DNA from: Paenibacillus lignilyticus
GTDB lineage: Bacteria; Bacillota; Bacilli; Paenibacillales; Paenibacillaceae
Direction: 5' to 3'
DNA length: 64,000 nt
NCBI RefSeq assembly: GCF_017942085.1
Contig: NZ_JAGKSP010000018.1
Span: 32,090-96,089, forward strand
Made by a program: the position numbers and the translations under genes
The notes under the pieces: model-generated
Seen by the model: the letters and a program-made list of their open reading frames with translations, nothing else
Databases searched by the model: none
Told to the model about the DNA's origin: nothing
In this document: piece after piece, positions 8,353-17,302 of the stretch
Numbering within the stretch: the first letter of the stretch is position 1
Layout: each line of letters starts with the position of its first letter

Positions 8353-9872
8353 TGGTCTCCCCCATTTCCAACTCCGGCCATCATTAGGCCGATATCGTTC
8401 TCGTTTGTCTCGGACGCGTTGACGACGCCGATCAATTCTCCGTTATTGAGTACCGCGATGCGGTCTGACACGTTAAGCACCTCGTCAAGCTCCAGCGAGA
8501 TGAGCAGCACGGCCTTGCCTCTGTTCCGGTGCTCGATCAATCGCTTGTGAATATATTCAATCGACCCGACATCAAGGCCGCGCGTAGGCTGAACCGCGAT
8601 CAACAGACCCGGATCCAGTTCAATTTCACGGCCGATGATCGCCTTCTGCTGGTTACCGCCGGATAACGACCGCGATAAGGAAAGCGGGCCTCTGCCCGAA
8701 CGCACGTCGAAGCTCTCCAATATGCCGCTTGCATATTTGCGAATCGCAGCCTTGTTCAGGATGCCGCGCTTAGCGAACGGCTTGCGGTTGTAGATTTGCA
8801 AAATCATATTCTCTTCAAGCGTGTAATCCAGCACCAAGCCGCGTTTCTGACGATCTTCCGGGATATGCGCGATGCCCTTCTGAATCCGGCCTCGGATCGA
8901 TTCGCGCGTAATGTCGTGACCATCGATTTCAATCCGTCCGCTTTCGACTTTGCGCAAGCCTGTAATCGCTTCCACCAGCTCTGTTTGTCCATTGCCCTCT
9001 ACGCCGGCGATACCGACGATTTCTCCTGCCCGAACATCCAGCGAGAAGTTTTTGAGCCCGGGTACGTTTTTATTATTATTCACGGTGAGCCCATCCAGCT
9101 TCAGAATCACTTCGCCCGGACGACTACCTTCTTTGTCAACTTTAAACGAGACATTGCGTCCAACCATCATCTCGGCCATCTTGAGCTCGCCCGTTGTCGC
9201 GACATCAACCGTACCGATTGTTTTGCCGCGGCGGATGACCGTACACCGGTTAGCTACCGCTTTAATTTCTTTCAGCTTATGCGTGATCAGAATGATCGAC
9301 TTACCCTCTGCGATCAAGCTCAGCATGATTTTGCCCAATTCTTCAATTTCCTGCGGCGTCAGAACAGCTGACGGCTCATCCAGAATGAGCACTTCCGCGT
9401 CCCGGTACAGCATCTTCAAGATTTCCACGCGCTGCTGCATGCCAACCGAAATATCCTCAATCTTCGCATGAGGATCCACATTCAAGCCATAACGCTTCGA
9501 GAGCTCCTCAATACGGCGGGCTGCTCCATTGATGTTCAGCACAAAACCTTTTTTAAGCTCATTGCCAAGAATAATATTTTCGGTAACGGTAAAATTGCTG
9601 ACCAGCTTAAAATGCTGGTGAACCATGCCGATGCCAAGCTTGTTTGCCACATTCGGATTTGCGATCTTGACCTGTTCGCCATTGATCTTAATCGTGCCGC
9701 AGTCCGGCTGATACATCCCGAACAGGATGCTCATCAGCGTCGACTTACCGGCCCCGTTCTCTCCGAGCAAAGCGTGAATCTCGCCTTTGCGAAGCTGGAG
9801 CGTAATATCGTCGTTAGCCACGACCCCCGGAAACTCCTTACGAATATTCAACATTTCCACTACAAATTCCAT
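8349..9872 (-). CDS. nupO: Nucleoside ABC transporter ATPase NupO (two nucleotide-binding domains)
   Basis: A 507-residue double ATPase of the RbsA/YufO type. The N-terminal domain has a full Walker A (GENGAGKST, about residues 37-45), a changed signature ISVGMQQR and Walker B VLILDEPSAVL. The C-terminal domain has the degenerate Walker A GVEGNGQTE, usual for this group, and signature LSGGNQQK. It drives nucleoside uptake through NupPQ. A strong AAAGGAG site precedes ATG 9872. It is separated from nupN by a leaky terminator, which sets the binding protein above the ATPase in expression. Confidence 0.94.
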   Translation of the reverse strand: MEFVVEMLNIRKEFPGVVANDDITLQLRKGEIHALLGENGAGKSTLMSILFGMYQPDCGTIKINGEQVKIANPNVANKLGIGMVHQHFKLVSNFTVTENIILGNELKKGFVLNINGAARRIEELSKRYGLNVDPHAKIEDISVGMQQRVEILKMLYRDAEVLILDEPSAVLTPQEIEELGKIMLSLIAEGKSIILITHKLKEIKAVANRCTVIRRGKTIGTVDVATTGELKMAEMMVGRNVSFKVDKEGSRPGEVILKLDGLTVNNNKNVPGLKNFSLDVRAGEIVGIAGVEGNGQTELVEAITGLRKVESGRIEIDGHDITRESIRGRIQKGIAHIPEDRQKRGLVLDYTLEENMILQIYNRKPFAKRGILNKAAIRKYASGILESFDVRSGRGPLSLSRSLSGGNQQKAIIGREIELDPGLLIAVQPTRGLDVGSIEYIHKRLIEHRNRGKAVLLISLELDEVLNVSDRIAVLNNGELIGVVNASETNENDIGLMMAGVGNGGDQ

Positions 9873-9930
9873 ACGATAGGCTCCTTTACCTAATTGATCG
9901 TAAGGGTAAAGCTGATTAGGACGATTAATG

Positions 9931-9960
9931 GTAAAAAGAGACGGAGCATCCCGTCTCTTC
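9931..9960 (-). terminator. Read-through (attenuating) terminator between nupN and nupO
   Basis: A perfect 9-bp stem, AAGAGACGG (9936-9944) pairing with CCGTCTCTT (9951-9959), is followed on the minus strand by TTTTT. It lies in the 117-base gap after the binding-protein gene, the usual arrangement that gives excess solute-binding protein over transporter subunits. Confidence 0.82.
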
Positions 9961-9989
9961 TTAGAATGAAGGTTTATCGCAAAAGACTC

Positions 9990-11108
9990 TTACTTAATAA
10001 GATCGCCTTTTTCAGCTGCTACTTTGATATCGCCGCTTTTCATTTTAGCTTCAACATCATTGACTTTAGTCATTGTATCTTCGCTAAGGTTCGGATTCTC
10101 TTCAGGCAAGCCTACGCCATCGTTCTTGATGTCGAACGTCAAGGTTTGGCCGCCAGGGAATGTACCGTCTTGCTCGGCTTTCATCATGTCAAAGGACGCG
10201 GAGTTAACTTTCTTCATTGCGGAAGTGATGATGATGGATTTGTCGCCCTCATACACGCCGTCTTTGAATTGGTCGCCGTCAACGCCAACGATCCATACTT
10301 CTTTGCCTGCTTTAGCGCGAGTCTTAGCTTCGTTGATTGCACCAACGCCTACGCCGCCTGCTGCAGTGAAGATGACTTTAACGCCGCGGTCATACATTTG
10401 AGCTGCCAGTTGGCCGCCTGCCGCTACGTTGTCGAAGCTGCCTTGGTATACTACGTTTTCTTTTTTGATCGAAATTTTAGTTCCCAGGTTGTCGTTCGCG
10501 TATTTCACGCCTTGCTGGAAGCCCCAGTTGAACTTCTGCACGGCAGGGATTTCCATGCCGCCGATGAAGCCTGCTTCGCCTTCTTTCAATTGAACCGCAG
10601 TTGCAACACCCGCGATGAAGCCGGATTCATGCTCTGCGAAGAAGATCGAAACCGTGTTCTCTTTCACAACCGGCGTGAAGTCGTCAGCAGTATGAGGAGC
10701 GCCGTCGATCAGAACGAATTTTGCGTCTTTATATTTATCTTGCGCCGCAAAGATCGCCGTTTCGAATTTGAAGCCCGGTGCTACGATTACTTTGAAGCCT
10801 GCATCGTACAGGTTGCCGATTTCTTTCAGGTAGTCAGCTTCCGTCGTACCAGCCGGTTTCAAGTATTTCGTTTCTACGCCAAGATCTTTCGTAGCGCGCT
10901 GCAAGCCTTCCCAAGTACCTTGGTTAAAGGATTTGTCATCAATTGTACCGGAGTCTGTAACCATACCCGCTTTAAAGGAAGCCTTGGTGCCTTCGTTTGT
11001 ACCTGCATTCCCACCTGCGTTGTTGGTGTTGTTGTTCTTGCTTCCACAACCTACGACCATTGCAAATGCAAGCATACAGATCACGATTGTTACTAAACTT
11101 TTCTTCAT
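9990..11108 (-). CDS. nupN: BMP-family nucleoside-binding lipoprotein NupN
   Basis: A 372-residue lipoprotein with signal peptide and lipobox VVGC (cleavage before Cys21), a flexible Asn/Gly-rich linker, then a BMP/PnrA domain (GTIDDKSFNQGTWEG, VAPGFKFETA, GFIGGMEIP, VDGDQFKDG). BMP proteins bind nucleosides at the membrane surface for the NupOPQ importer. The start ATG 11108 follows GAGGAG. This is the first gene of the unit nupN-nupO-nupP-nupQ-deoR-deoC, with its promoter in the 500-base gap upstream. Confidence 0.95.
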   Translation of the reverse strand: MKKSLVTIVICMLAFAMVVGCGSKNNNTNNAGGNAGTNEGTKASFKAGMVTDSGTIDDKSFNQGTWEGLQRATKDLGVETKYLKPAGTTEADYLKEIGNLYDAGFKVIVAPGFKFETAIFAAQDKYKDAKFVLIDGAPHTADDFTPVVKENTVSIFFAEHESGFIAGVATAVQLKEGEAGFIGGMEIPAVQKFNWGFQQGVKYANDNLGTKISIKKENVVYQGSFDNVAAGGQLAAQMYDRGVKVIFTAAGGVGVGAINEAKTRAKAGKEVWIVGVDGDQFKDGVYEGDKSIIITSAMKKVNSASFDMMKAEQDGTFPGGQTLTFDIKNDGVGLPEENPNLSEDTMTKVNDVEAKMKSGDIKVAAEKGDLIK

Positions 11109-11189
11109 GGTATTCTACTCCTCATTTCCATATTTAGTTTACTGCTAACCCCAGTCTGAACATTTGTAAAAAACCTGTTTTAGCATTTG

Positions 11190-11205
11190 TTTGACCTTTA
11201 TCAAA
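11190..11205. promoter_or_regulatory. Candidate operator in nupN upstream region
   Basis: TTTGA (11190-11194) and TCAAA (11201-11205) form an interrupted palindrome with 6 bases between, about 85 bases upstream of the nupN start, and two ACAAATG copies lie close by on the minus strand. The site could bind DeoR, but I cannot show this. The rest of the 11109-11608 gap is AT-rich and holds the divergent promoters; I recognise no other element in it. Confidence 0.35.
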
Positions 11206-11608
11206 TATACGGTGATTTGAGGTTTTTGTAAACTAGTTTTGCGGATTAAATCCAGTCTCTCTACCTTCTTATGTAACGTTTTCTCACACTTATGTCACAT
11301 CTCAATCGTTTCACGTATAGCATTCCCATAACGAATAAATTCTTCCATATTTTTTGGCTCAAAAATCATTTTTTTCGGCCCACTTCGTCCAATGATGCCA
11401 TTTCCGCATCCGATCGACCCCAAATAACAAGTGGACGCCCCATAAAGATGCAGCCTCTTCGCCTTTGTTTCGACAAATTAGCAAAAAATACCACTTTTTC
11501 TTCATTAGTTTAACGCGTTTGCGCAACCTTGTCCATGTAACATTGTCTTGTTCGTTTATTCATTTACCGTTAAACTTTAACCTATCTTCTTCAGGAGGTT
11601 CTACTCGC

Positions 11609-12871
11609 ATGAAATCCGCCCGATCCTTATTATTCGTTTATATCCTGAATCAATCGCTGCACTGGTTCATTATCGGCTTGATTCTCCCCGTCTCCAGCTT
11701 GTTCATGCTAGACAAGGGACTTAATCTGCAAGAGATCGGACTTGTCTTCGCCGTATCCTCGGCGGCAGTGCTGCTGCTCGAATTGCCGACAGGCGGATTA
11801 TCGGATGCGCTCGGCCGCAAACGCGTCTATCTGATCTCCTTGCTCTTCATGCTGGGAGCGGTGCTGCTCGTCATGGTTTCTTGGAATCTGATCACGCTTA
11901 TGATCGGCTACATCCTGTTCGGAGCAGCCCGGGCACTTTCCTCCGGATCCATTGATGCTTGGTTCGTAGATGAACACAATCGGCTTGAGCCCGAAGGCGA
12001 CTTAAGCCGCAAACTTGCAATAGCAGGGATCTTCATCCCGCTTGCGATGGGAATAAGCGCGCTTGCCGGGGGCTGGCTTCCCGATCTGCTCGGTCCGCTC
12101 ACTTCCGATTTCGGCGCAGGCATCTACTCCATTAATTTCATTGCCATGGCCGTCATGATCTTGGTCCAGTTCTTGCTCACGTTCAAGCTCGTGGTGGAGC
12201 AAATCCATGCCAGCAGATCGAAGAGCATGCTGAGCGGCTTCCGCCAGCTGCCTCAACTGGTCGCTGATTCCGTGCAATACGGATTCAAACAGATTGCCGT
12301 GTTCCTGCTTCTGTTAACCAGCTTCGCTTGGGGCTTCGGATTCTCCGGCCTCGAGACCTACTGGCAGCCGCAGGTGAAGAACATGCTCGGCCCCGATTCC
12401 GCGAACTGGCAATTCGGATTGCTGACAGCCGGGTATTTCCTCTCTGCGTCCGCAGGGAACCTGCTCTTCACGCCGCTCTCCAAGCTGCTGCGGGTACCGG
12501 TAACGGTCATGCTGTTCGGATCGCGCTCGGCGCTCGGCATCCTGTTCCTCATTCTCGCCGCACAGCATGGAGTAGCAGGCTTCACCGCCTTTTACTTTAT
12601 CTTGTTCATGTGCAACGGCATTGCCAGCTCGCCGGATACCGCCCTGTTCAATCAGCAGCTTAACGAAAACAACCGTTCGACGATGCAGTCGCTCAATTCG
12701 TTATTCCTGCAGCTGGGCGGCCTGATTGGCTCCTTTCTCCACGGCTTCATCGCCCAGTATGCTTCGATTTCCATCACCTGGTGCGTAGCAGGCGGCGTGC
12801 TGATTGCCTCAGCCTTCCTGTATCTCAATGTTCGCGAGAACGCGAAAGAACCTATCCGAGCAGTCGGATAG
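11609..12871 (+). CDS. MFS transporter
   Basis: A 420-residue, 12-helix MFS protein. ATG 11609 follows TCAGGAGG at good spacing; in-frame upstream starts from 11465 have no binding site. The loop 2-3 motif is GGLSDALGRKRVYL and helix 3 reads ELPTGGLSD, typical of the multidrug and unknown-substrate exporters of the YfkF/YwoD type. A long cytoplasmic central loop (SRSKSMLSG) separates the halves. It is monocistronic, divergent from nupN, and its stop codon lies within its own terminator. Confidence 0.85.
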   Translation: MKSARSLLFVYILNQSLHWFIIGLILPVSSLFMLDKGLNLQEIGLVFAVSSAAVLLLELPTGGLSDALGRKRVYLISLLFMLGAVLLVMVSWNLITLMIGYILFGAARALSSGSIDAWFVDEHNRLEPEGDLSRKLAIAGIFIPLAMGISALAGGWLPDLLGPLTSDFGAGIYSINFIAMAVMILVQFLLTFKLVVEQIHASRSKSMLSGFRQLPQLVADSVQYGFKQIAVFLLLLTSFAWGFGFSGLETYWQPQVKNMLGPDSANWQFGLLTAGYFLSASAGNLLFTPLSKLLRVPVTVMLFGSRSALGILFLILAAQHGVAGFTAFYFILFMCNGIASSPDTALFNQQLNENNRSTMQSLNSLFLQLGGLIGSFLHGFIAQYASISITWCVAGGVLIASAFLYLNVRENAKEPIRAVG

Positions 12872-12884
12872 GTTCTTTTCTTGT
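12846..12884 (+). terminator. Intrinsic terminator overlapping the MFS stop codon
   Basis: A 14-bp stem (AAGAACCTATCCGA with its complement) has a GCAG loop and is followed by TTTTCTTG. The left arm is still coding and the stop TAG lies in the right arm. A near-copy of the same hairpin occurs at 13029-13062. Confidence 0.87.
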
Positions 12885-13025
12885 CTAACGATGCTTGGTC
12901 AGAGCAGTCTGCTACTTCATTATCATTTTATCCATTTGTGCCATGGCATTATCCATTTCCCGGGATAAATCAGCTGACGCTGCTGCACTGTAAGCCGTCT
13001 CGAGGATGACTCCGACAGCCGGACG

Positions 13026-13062
13026 ACAAAAGAACCTACCCGAAAAGTCGGATAGGTTCTTA
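13026..13062 (-). terminator. Intrinsic terminator of the CBS-domain gene
   Basis: AAGAACCTACCCGA pairs with TCGGATAGGTTCTT with one mismatch, and TTTTGT follows on the minus strand. It sits 27 bases past the CBS gene stop at 13089. Its stem nearly equals that of the 12846 terminator. Confidence 0.78.
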
Positions 13063-13088
13063 TCAGTGATGAAGCATGATGAACTGGA

Positions 13089-13493
13089 TCAGTCCGTAAT
13101 ATTGCGCGTGTAATACTCAATAATATCTTTACGCCTTATAATGCCGAGAAAGACGCGATCGTCATCTACGACCGGAACAAAATTCTGGTCAGCTGCGAGG
13201 GTTAACATATCGTCCATGAGCGCTCCGATGGCGACGCACTCGTTATAAATTCTTTTCTTGATGCTGATCACCGGAATTTCGTGCATATTCTCAAAGGTGA
13301 GTCCGGCCGTCCCCCGAAGCTTCCACAGAATATCCCCTTCGGATAACGTACCGATATATTTGCCTTCCTCATCGATAATCGGAATTGCTGAATAATGGCA
13401 GGCTTCCAGCTTCTCAAGTGCGTCTTTCATGGTGGCTGATGTCGTCAGGTATGACACTTTTTCTTTCGGCAGCAGAAAGAATCCAATTTCCAT
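13089..13493 (-). CDS. CBS-domain pair protein
   Basis: 134 residues forming two CBS motifs in tandem: the first around YSAIPIIDEEGKYIGTLSEGDI (about residues 33-54), the second around QNFVPVVDDDRVFLGIIRRKDI (about residues 102-123). Stand-alone CBS pairs bind adenine nucleotides or c-di-AMP and regulate partner proteins; the fold and length resemble B. subtilis YkuL/CbpB, but the ligand is not certain. The start ATG 13493 follows AGGAGG. It is single and convergent with the MFS gene. Confidence 0.88.
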   Translation of the reverse strand: MEIGFFLLPKEKVSYLTTSATMKDALEKLEACHYSAIPIIDEEGKYIGTLSEGDILWKLRGTAGLTFENMHEIPVISIKKRIYNECVAIGALMDDMLTLAADQNFVPVVDDDRVFLGIIRRKDIIEYYTRNITD

Positions 13494-13697
13494 TACATGA
13501 GCTCCTCCTCTGGTTGCGGGTACTAGAGTGTTTTAACCCTGATTCCGCATATTTGAAACAGAACTTGCCAGACCAATTCTTGCCTAAACATCGCGCTGGG
13601 CAGAGGCGGAAGGCATCTGACCCGGCAGGGCATACACTACATGGGATAAACGTTTCCGCTTGCTCCGACTTGCCAATATATAAAGGAGTGATTCCGT

Positions 13698-13958
13698 ATG
13701 TTCATGCAAAGTCCGGGTCAAATGCAAAATCCCGGTCAGGCACAGATTAACATGTCGGTGCAGCAGAAAGCAATGTATCTTACTGGGCGCCCAGTCGGGA
13801 TCTCCCTTCGAAACGGCCAAGGCGTATCCGGCGTCATCTGCGGTGTTCAAGGCGGCGAGGTCTATGTCATGCAATATTTGTACGCGACTCAATTCGCGAC
13901 ATTCCATTATCCGTTCAATCAGATTCATGATATTTTGCCGTACCCGGAGTGCGGGTAG
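13698..13958 (+). CDS. Small conserved-type hypothetical protein
   Basis: 86 residues, preceded by AAAGGAG (13682-13688) at ideal spacing from ATG 13698. The N terminus is Gln/Met/Pro-rich (QSPGQMQNPGQAQ); the rest looks like a compact beta-rich domain (GRPVGISLRNGQGVSGVICG, then GEVYVMQYLY and ATFHYPFNQIHDILPYP), reminiscent of small Sm-like or spore-associated barrels. There is no signal peptide. I do not recognise the family. The divergent CBS gene shares the 200-base upstream region. Confidence 0.7.
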   Translation: MFMQSPGQMQNPGQAQINMSVQQKAMYLTGRPVGISLRNGQGVSGVICGVQGGEVYVMQYLYATQFATFHYPFNQIHDILPYPECG

Positions 13959-14033
13959 TGCTAGTTGAAGAGGATGGCAAATGGTTGATCTGCATCAGCC
14001 ATTTGCCCGCTTCCATATGGCCGCCTATCTCAA

Positions 14034-14762
14034 TTACATAGAGGCTGCTATCGTCGTCGCTTTCTTATTTGCAGATAGGGAATGAAGCGCTGGGTCATTG
14101 AAGCCTTTAATGAGGAGCCACACCGCGAGAATCATTTCATTCGCTGCTACGGGCAGTGCCAGAATACCTCCCCAGAACGAAATTTGTTCAATGACACCGA
14201 ACATAACGAGCAAGGCGCAAGTGAAAACGAGAACTGCCCCTGTCATGCCCAAGATCGGGATAAACCTCGGGACGAGCCTCGATTTATAGAAAATATAACT
14301 GTACATCATCGTGTTGATCCCCAGCATGAATAACGGTCCAAGCAGAAAGGTCCAATCATGAATGGCTGCTAACAGCGTTCCGGAAACTTGAAACGCGGCC
14401 GCATCGACAGCGCCTGCTGCAACAAATTCACGGCTTAACGTCACTAGGGACAGAACGCTGATTACGCCAACCGTAATCATAATCGCTTCAAGAAATCGAA
14501 AGCATATATGCCACAGCGCGATCGTTTCATTGTATTTTCTGAGAATGGGAAACATGGTGGTTGCCGTACCAATCGCGGAAACGACAAGCATTAATTCCAT
14601 CACCGCGCCTAGTATCACTTGGTTTGCGTGCTTAGAACCTTGAACCAGATAATCAGCATTATTTAGAATCGGTTTGTACAAAATAAAAGCAGCGATCATC
14701 GATGTAACGGCTGCAAGGATGAACAGGATCCCAACAATCTTGGCAGCTAATTTAGGCGACAT
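14034..14762 (-). CDS. DUF4386 family integral membrane protein
   Basis: 242 residues with about six hydrophobic helices. The start MSPKLAAKIVGILFILAAVT and the stretch LLAAIHDWTFLLGPLFMLGIN are typical of DUF4386 proteins (function unknown). ATG 14762 follows AAGGAG; an in-frame extension to 14906 overlaps the upstream XRE gene and reads as an out-of-frame shadow. It is the third gene of a unit with the membrane protein and XRE regulator upstream. Confidence 0.85.
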   Translation of the reverse strand: MSPKLAAKIVGILFILAAVTSMIAAFILYKPILNNADYLVQGSKHANQVILGAVMELMLVVSAIGTATTMFPILRKYNETIALWHICFRFLEAIMITVGVISVLSLVTLSREFVAAGAVDAAAFQVSGTLLAAIHDWTFLLGPLFMLGINTMMYSYIFYKSRLVPRFIPILGMTGAVLVFTCALLVMFGVIEQISFWGGILALPVAANEMILAVWLLIKGFNDPALHSLSANKKATTIAASM

Positions 14763-14781
14763 TATTTCCCCATCTCCTTTT

Positions 14782-14994
14782 CTATTCCCCGTAAAAGAAA
14801 ACCTCTTCCAATGGCAAGCTAAAGGCGTGCGCGATGCGAAAAGCAAGTTCCAGAGACGGGGAGTAATTCCCCTTCTCCAAGGCCACGATGGTTTGTCTGG
14901 TAACACCCACCTTGTCAGCCAGTTGCTGCTGTGTCATTTCATCATGGTTGAATCGTAATTTGCGGATGTGATTGCCGACAAGATGCTTACTCAT
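14782..14994 (-). CDS. XRE-family helix-turn-helix regulator (compact, YgzD-like)
   Basis: 70 residues consisting only of a Cro/CI-type HTH: MTQQQLADKVGVTRQTIVAL is the recognition region (about residues 20-39), followed by KGNYSPSLELAFRIA and a C-terminal LEEVF. Such mini-regulators sit next to small membrane protein genes, as here: the gap from the 15002 stop is 7 bases and the next gene starts 19 bases later. Local autoregulation is likely but not shown. Confidence 0.9.
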   Translation of the reverse strand: MSKHLVGNHIRKLRFNHDEMTQQQLADKVGVTRQTIVALEKGNYSPSLELAFRIAHAFSLPLEEVFFYGE

Positions 14995-15001
14995 CTTAGA
15001 C

Positions 15002-15448
15002 TTATACTCCTCTCCGGTAGTGATAAAGTTTCGTAAAGGAGCCGGTCACATCGGATAAGAATCCGCTCGCGATCAGAATCACAAACATCACCTGTGACGG
15101 CTGATCCAAGACCAGTGACCCCATTGCAAGCAGAAAGCCGAGGATAAACACGAAGAACGAAATCCGATTCGCTTTCAGCTCGATAAGTTTATCCAGCTCA
15201 TCCGCGAAGGTCGGTTCTTTTTCTTGCGTGGTTATTCTGAAGATGATGTTAAAAACAATACTGACCAGGATATGCGCAACGATAGAGACCAACATGAGAA
15301 TGAGGACGAACGAGCCCCAATAATGAAAGGCTTCCTCCGCTTCAAGCCCGCCTTCGGGGAACTGCGAATACATGTACAAGCAATAAGAGCCGAAAATAAC
15401 GATAGTGCTGATTAAAGAAACGATGCTCTTCTTCTCTTGGTAAGTCAT
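15002..15448 (-). CDS. Hypothetical four-helix membrane protein
   Basis: 148 residues with two pairs of hydrophobic helices (about residues 8-28, 43-72, 95-113, 118-135) and a charged linker (TTQEKEPTFADELDKL). ATG 15448 follows CAGGAGG. Proteins of this shape are often encoded directly upstream of a YgzD-like XRE regulator. Function unknown. First gene of the three-gene unit. Confidence 0.78.
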   Translation of the reverse strand: MTYQEKKSIVSLISTIVIFGSYCLYMYSQFPEGGLEAEEAFHYWGSFVLILMLVSIVAHILVSIVFNIIFRITTQEKEPTFADELDKLIELKANRISFFVFILGFLLAMGSLVLDQPSQVMFVILIASGFLSDVTGSFTKLYHYRRGV

Positions 15449-15594
15449 GGATTTGCCTCCTGTTTATAATCTTCCCTAAATAAAGTAAATAATGATATAC
15501 ATAATGTAATAAAAACCATTCATAATGTCAAGTTAACTATACATTAAATAGACAGCTATGCCAGCTTCCTAAGCAATCATCAAATAATAAGTCT

Positions 15595-15623
15595 TTGAAA
15601 GCGGTCTATAGATAAGGCATAAT
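15595..15623 (+). promoter_or_regulatory. Candidate sigma-A promoter for the YesN/YesM locus, overlapping a weak cre-like site
   Basis: TTGAAA (15595-15600), a 17-base spacer and CATAAT (15618-15623) lie 52 bases before the regulator start. The same stretch, TTGAAAGCGGTCTATA, matches the CcpA cre consensus except at the last positions, so carbon repression is possible but weakly supported. Confidence 0.45.
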
Positions 15624-15674
15624 TGAAATGGTTATAGCGCTTATACTTACCGCAGGTAGGCAGGAGGAACGCCG

Positions 15675-17300
15675 ATGTACAAAGTGATTATTGTAGATGA
15701 TGAAGCGGTCGTCCGGGTCGGATTGAAAAATACGATTAACTGGAACGAGCATGGCTTCGAATTGATCGGCGATTATGCGAACGGTCGAGAAGCTTGGGAA
15801 GCTGTCGAGCAGCACAAGCCGGACCTGGTTATCTCGGACATCAGCATGCCATTCATGGATGGCCTTGAGCTGGCCGGATTGATCTCTACTCAATTTCCTT
15901 ATATCAAAATCATTATATTAACGGGCTTTGATGAATTCGAATATGCGCAGCAAGCGATACGATTGAAAGTGTCCGATTTCATCCTAAAGCCGATCACGGC
16001 CAATGAAATCCGCGCCTTGCTCGATCGCGTCAAGAAAGAAATGGACGAAGAAACCAAGCACCGCGAGGATCTCGGGCGGCTAAAGAGCCAATTGAACCAG
16101 AGTCTTCCTCTATTGAAAGAACGCTTCCTCGAACGCCTGGTCGCAGTAGGACTCAATCTTGAGGAAATCAACGAACGGTTCTCCTATTTCGGCATTCCGG
16201 CGCCGCTTCCCCTGCATGTTGTGCTAATCGTCGACATTGATGATTTCGGAGACCGAGAGCTTCATTCCTATGAGCATGATGTAGAGTTTCTGCGGTTTGC
16301 GGCTTTCGATATCTTCAAAGAAACGCTCGAACGCGAAGGCGTTATGCTCTTCCGTACGAGGGAGGAACGCATGGTTGCCATTATATCGGGTCAGGATGAC
16401 GAAAGCTTGCTCTACGAGCAGGTCTATTCCTTGGCGGAGCAAGTGAGGCACCATATCGAGAAGTACTTAAAGTTTACGGTCACGATCGGCATCGGACGAG
16501 CCTGCGCTCATCTTGAACAGCTGCCGGAATCGTATAAAAGCGCGCTATCCGTCTTGGACTACCGCTTCTTGCTCGGCAAGAACCGCGTGCTCAGCATATT
16601 GGATATGGAGGGCAAACCTTCCATTCCGCTGCCTCCTCAGCTCGATTGGGACCGCAAGCTGGCTTCCGCCGTCAAGAGGGGCTCTGCCCAGGAAGCTTTT
16701 CAGCTTATCGAGGACGGTGTCGCGGAGCTGAAATCCTCCCTTGCTCCGATTGAAGCCTGCTTCCTGCAGATGCAGAAGGTCGTGCTGTCCTTGATGAACT
16801 CGATTCAGGAGCTCGTTGCCCATGATCCGGAAGCGTCCTTCGACCGGCAGATGCGGCTTATGGATGTATATGGGCTCAAGACGCTCGATGAAGTCGAGAT
16901 TTGGCTCAAGGATGTCGTGCGCTCGGTGATGTCCACGATTGCCGATAACCGCAGCCATTTGACGAACATGCAGATTCATCGGGCAGTCGAGTATATCGAG
17001 ACGAACTACGCCAACGATAAGATGTCGCTGCAGGATATCTGCCGTCACGTCTTGATGAGCACCAGCTACTTCAGCCTCGTCTTCAAGCAGCATACCGGCG
17101 AAACGTATATCGAATTTTTGACCGGGGTACGCATTGCGCGGGCGAAGGAGCTCCTTCATAACACGACGATGAAATTCTATGAAATTGCCGAACAGGTCGG
17201 CTACAAGGATCCGAATTATTTCAGCATTTTGTTTAAGAAGCATACCGGTATCACCCCAAAGGACTTCAGAGAGAAGCAGCTTAAGGAGAGCGGAAACTAA
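15675..17300 (+). CDS. Response regulator with AraC-type output domain (YesN family)
   Basis: 541 residues. The receiver domain (residues 1-120) has the acidic pair DDE at 8-10, phospho-acceptor Asp55 in VISDISMPFMDG and Lys104 in ILKPIT. A long middle region follows, with a GGDEF-related fold typical of this family. The AraC/XylS double HTH is at the C terminus (about 435-535; SLQDICRHVLMSTSYFS and YEIAEQVGYKDPNYFS). It is encoded 2 bases before its histidine kinase and probably activates the sugar ABC genes downstream. Strong AGGAGG at the start. Confidence 0.93.
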   Translation: MYKVIIVDDEAVVRVGLKNTINWNEHGFELIGDYANGREAWEAVEQHKPDLVISDISMPFMDGLELAGLISTQFPYIKIIILTGFDEFEYAQQAIRLKVSDFILKPITANEIRALLDRVKKEMDEETKHREDLGRLKSQLNQSLPLLKERFLERLVAVGLNLEEINERFSYFGIPAPLPLHVVLIVDIDDFGDRELHSYEHDVEFLRFAAFDIFKETLEREGVMLFRTREERMVAIISGQDDESLLYEQVYSLAEQVRHHIEKYLKFTVTIGIGRACAHLEQLPESYKSALSVLDYRFLLGKNRVLSILDMEGKPSIPLPPQLDWDRKLASAVKRGSAQEAFQLIEDGVAELKSSLAPIEACFLQMQKVVLSLMNSIQELVAHDPEASFDRQMRLMDVYGLKTLDEVEIWLKDVVRSVMSTIADNRSHLTNMQIHRAVEYIETNYANDKMSLQDICRHVLMSTSYFSLVFKQHTGETYIEFLTGVRIARAKELLHNTTMKFYEIAEQVGYKDPNYFSILFKKHTGITPKDFREKQLKESGN

Positions 17301-17302
17301 CG

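Noticed and set aside
9894..11096. 400-codon plus-strand frame, Phe/Cys/Ala-rich
   Set aside because: Antisense to nupN, whose lipobox and BMP motifs are unmistakable; no binding site or family match.
14763..14906. Longer N terminus for the DUF4386 protein
   Set aside because: It overlaps the XRE gene in another frame and has no signal-like or family-like sequence.
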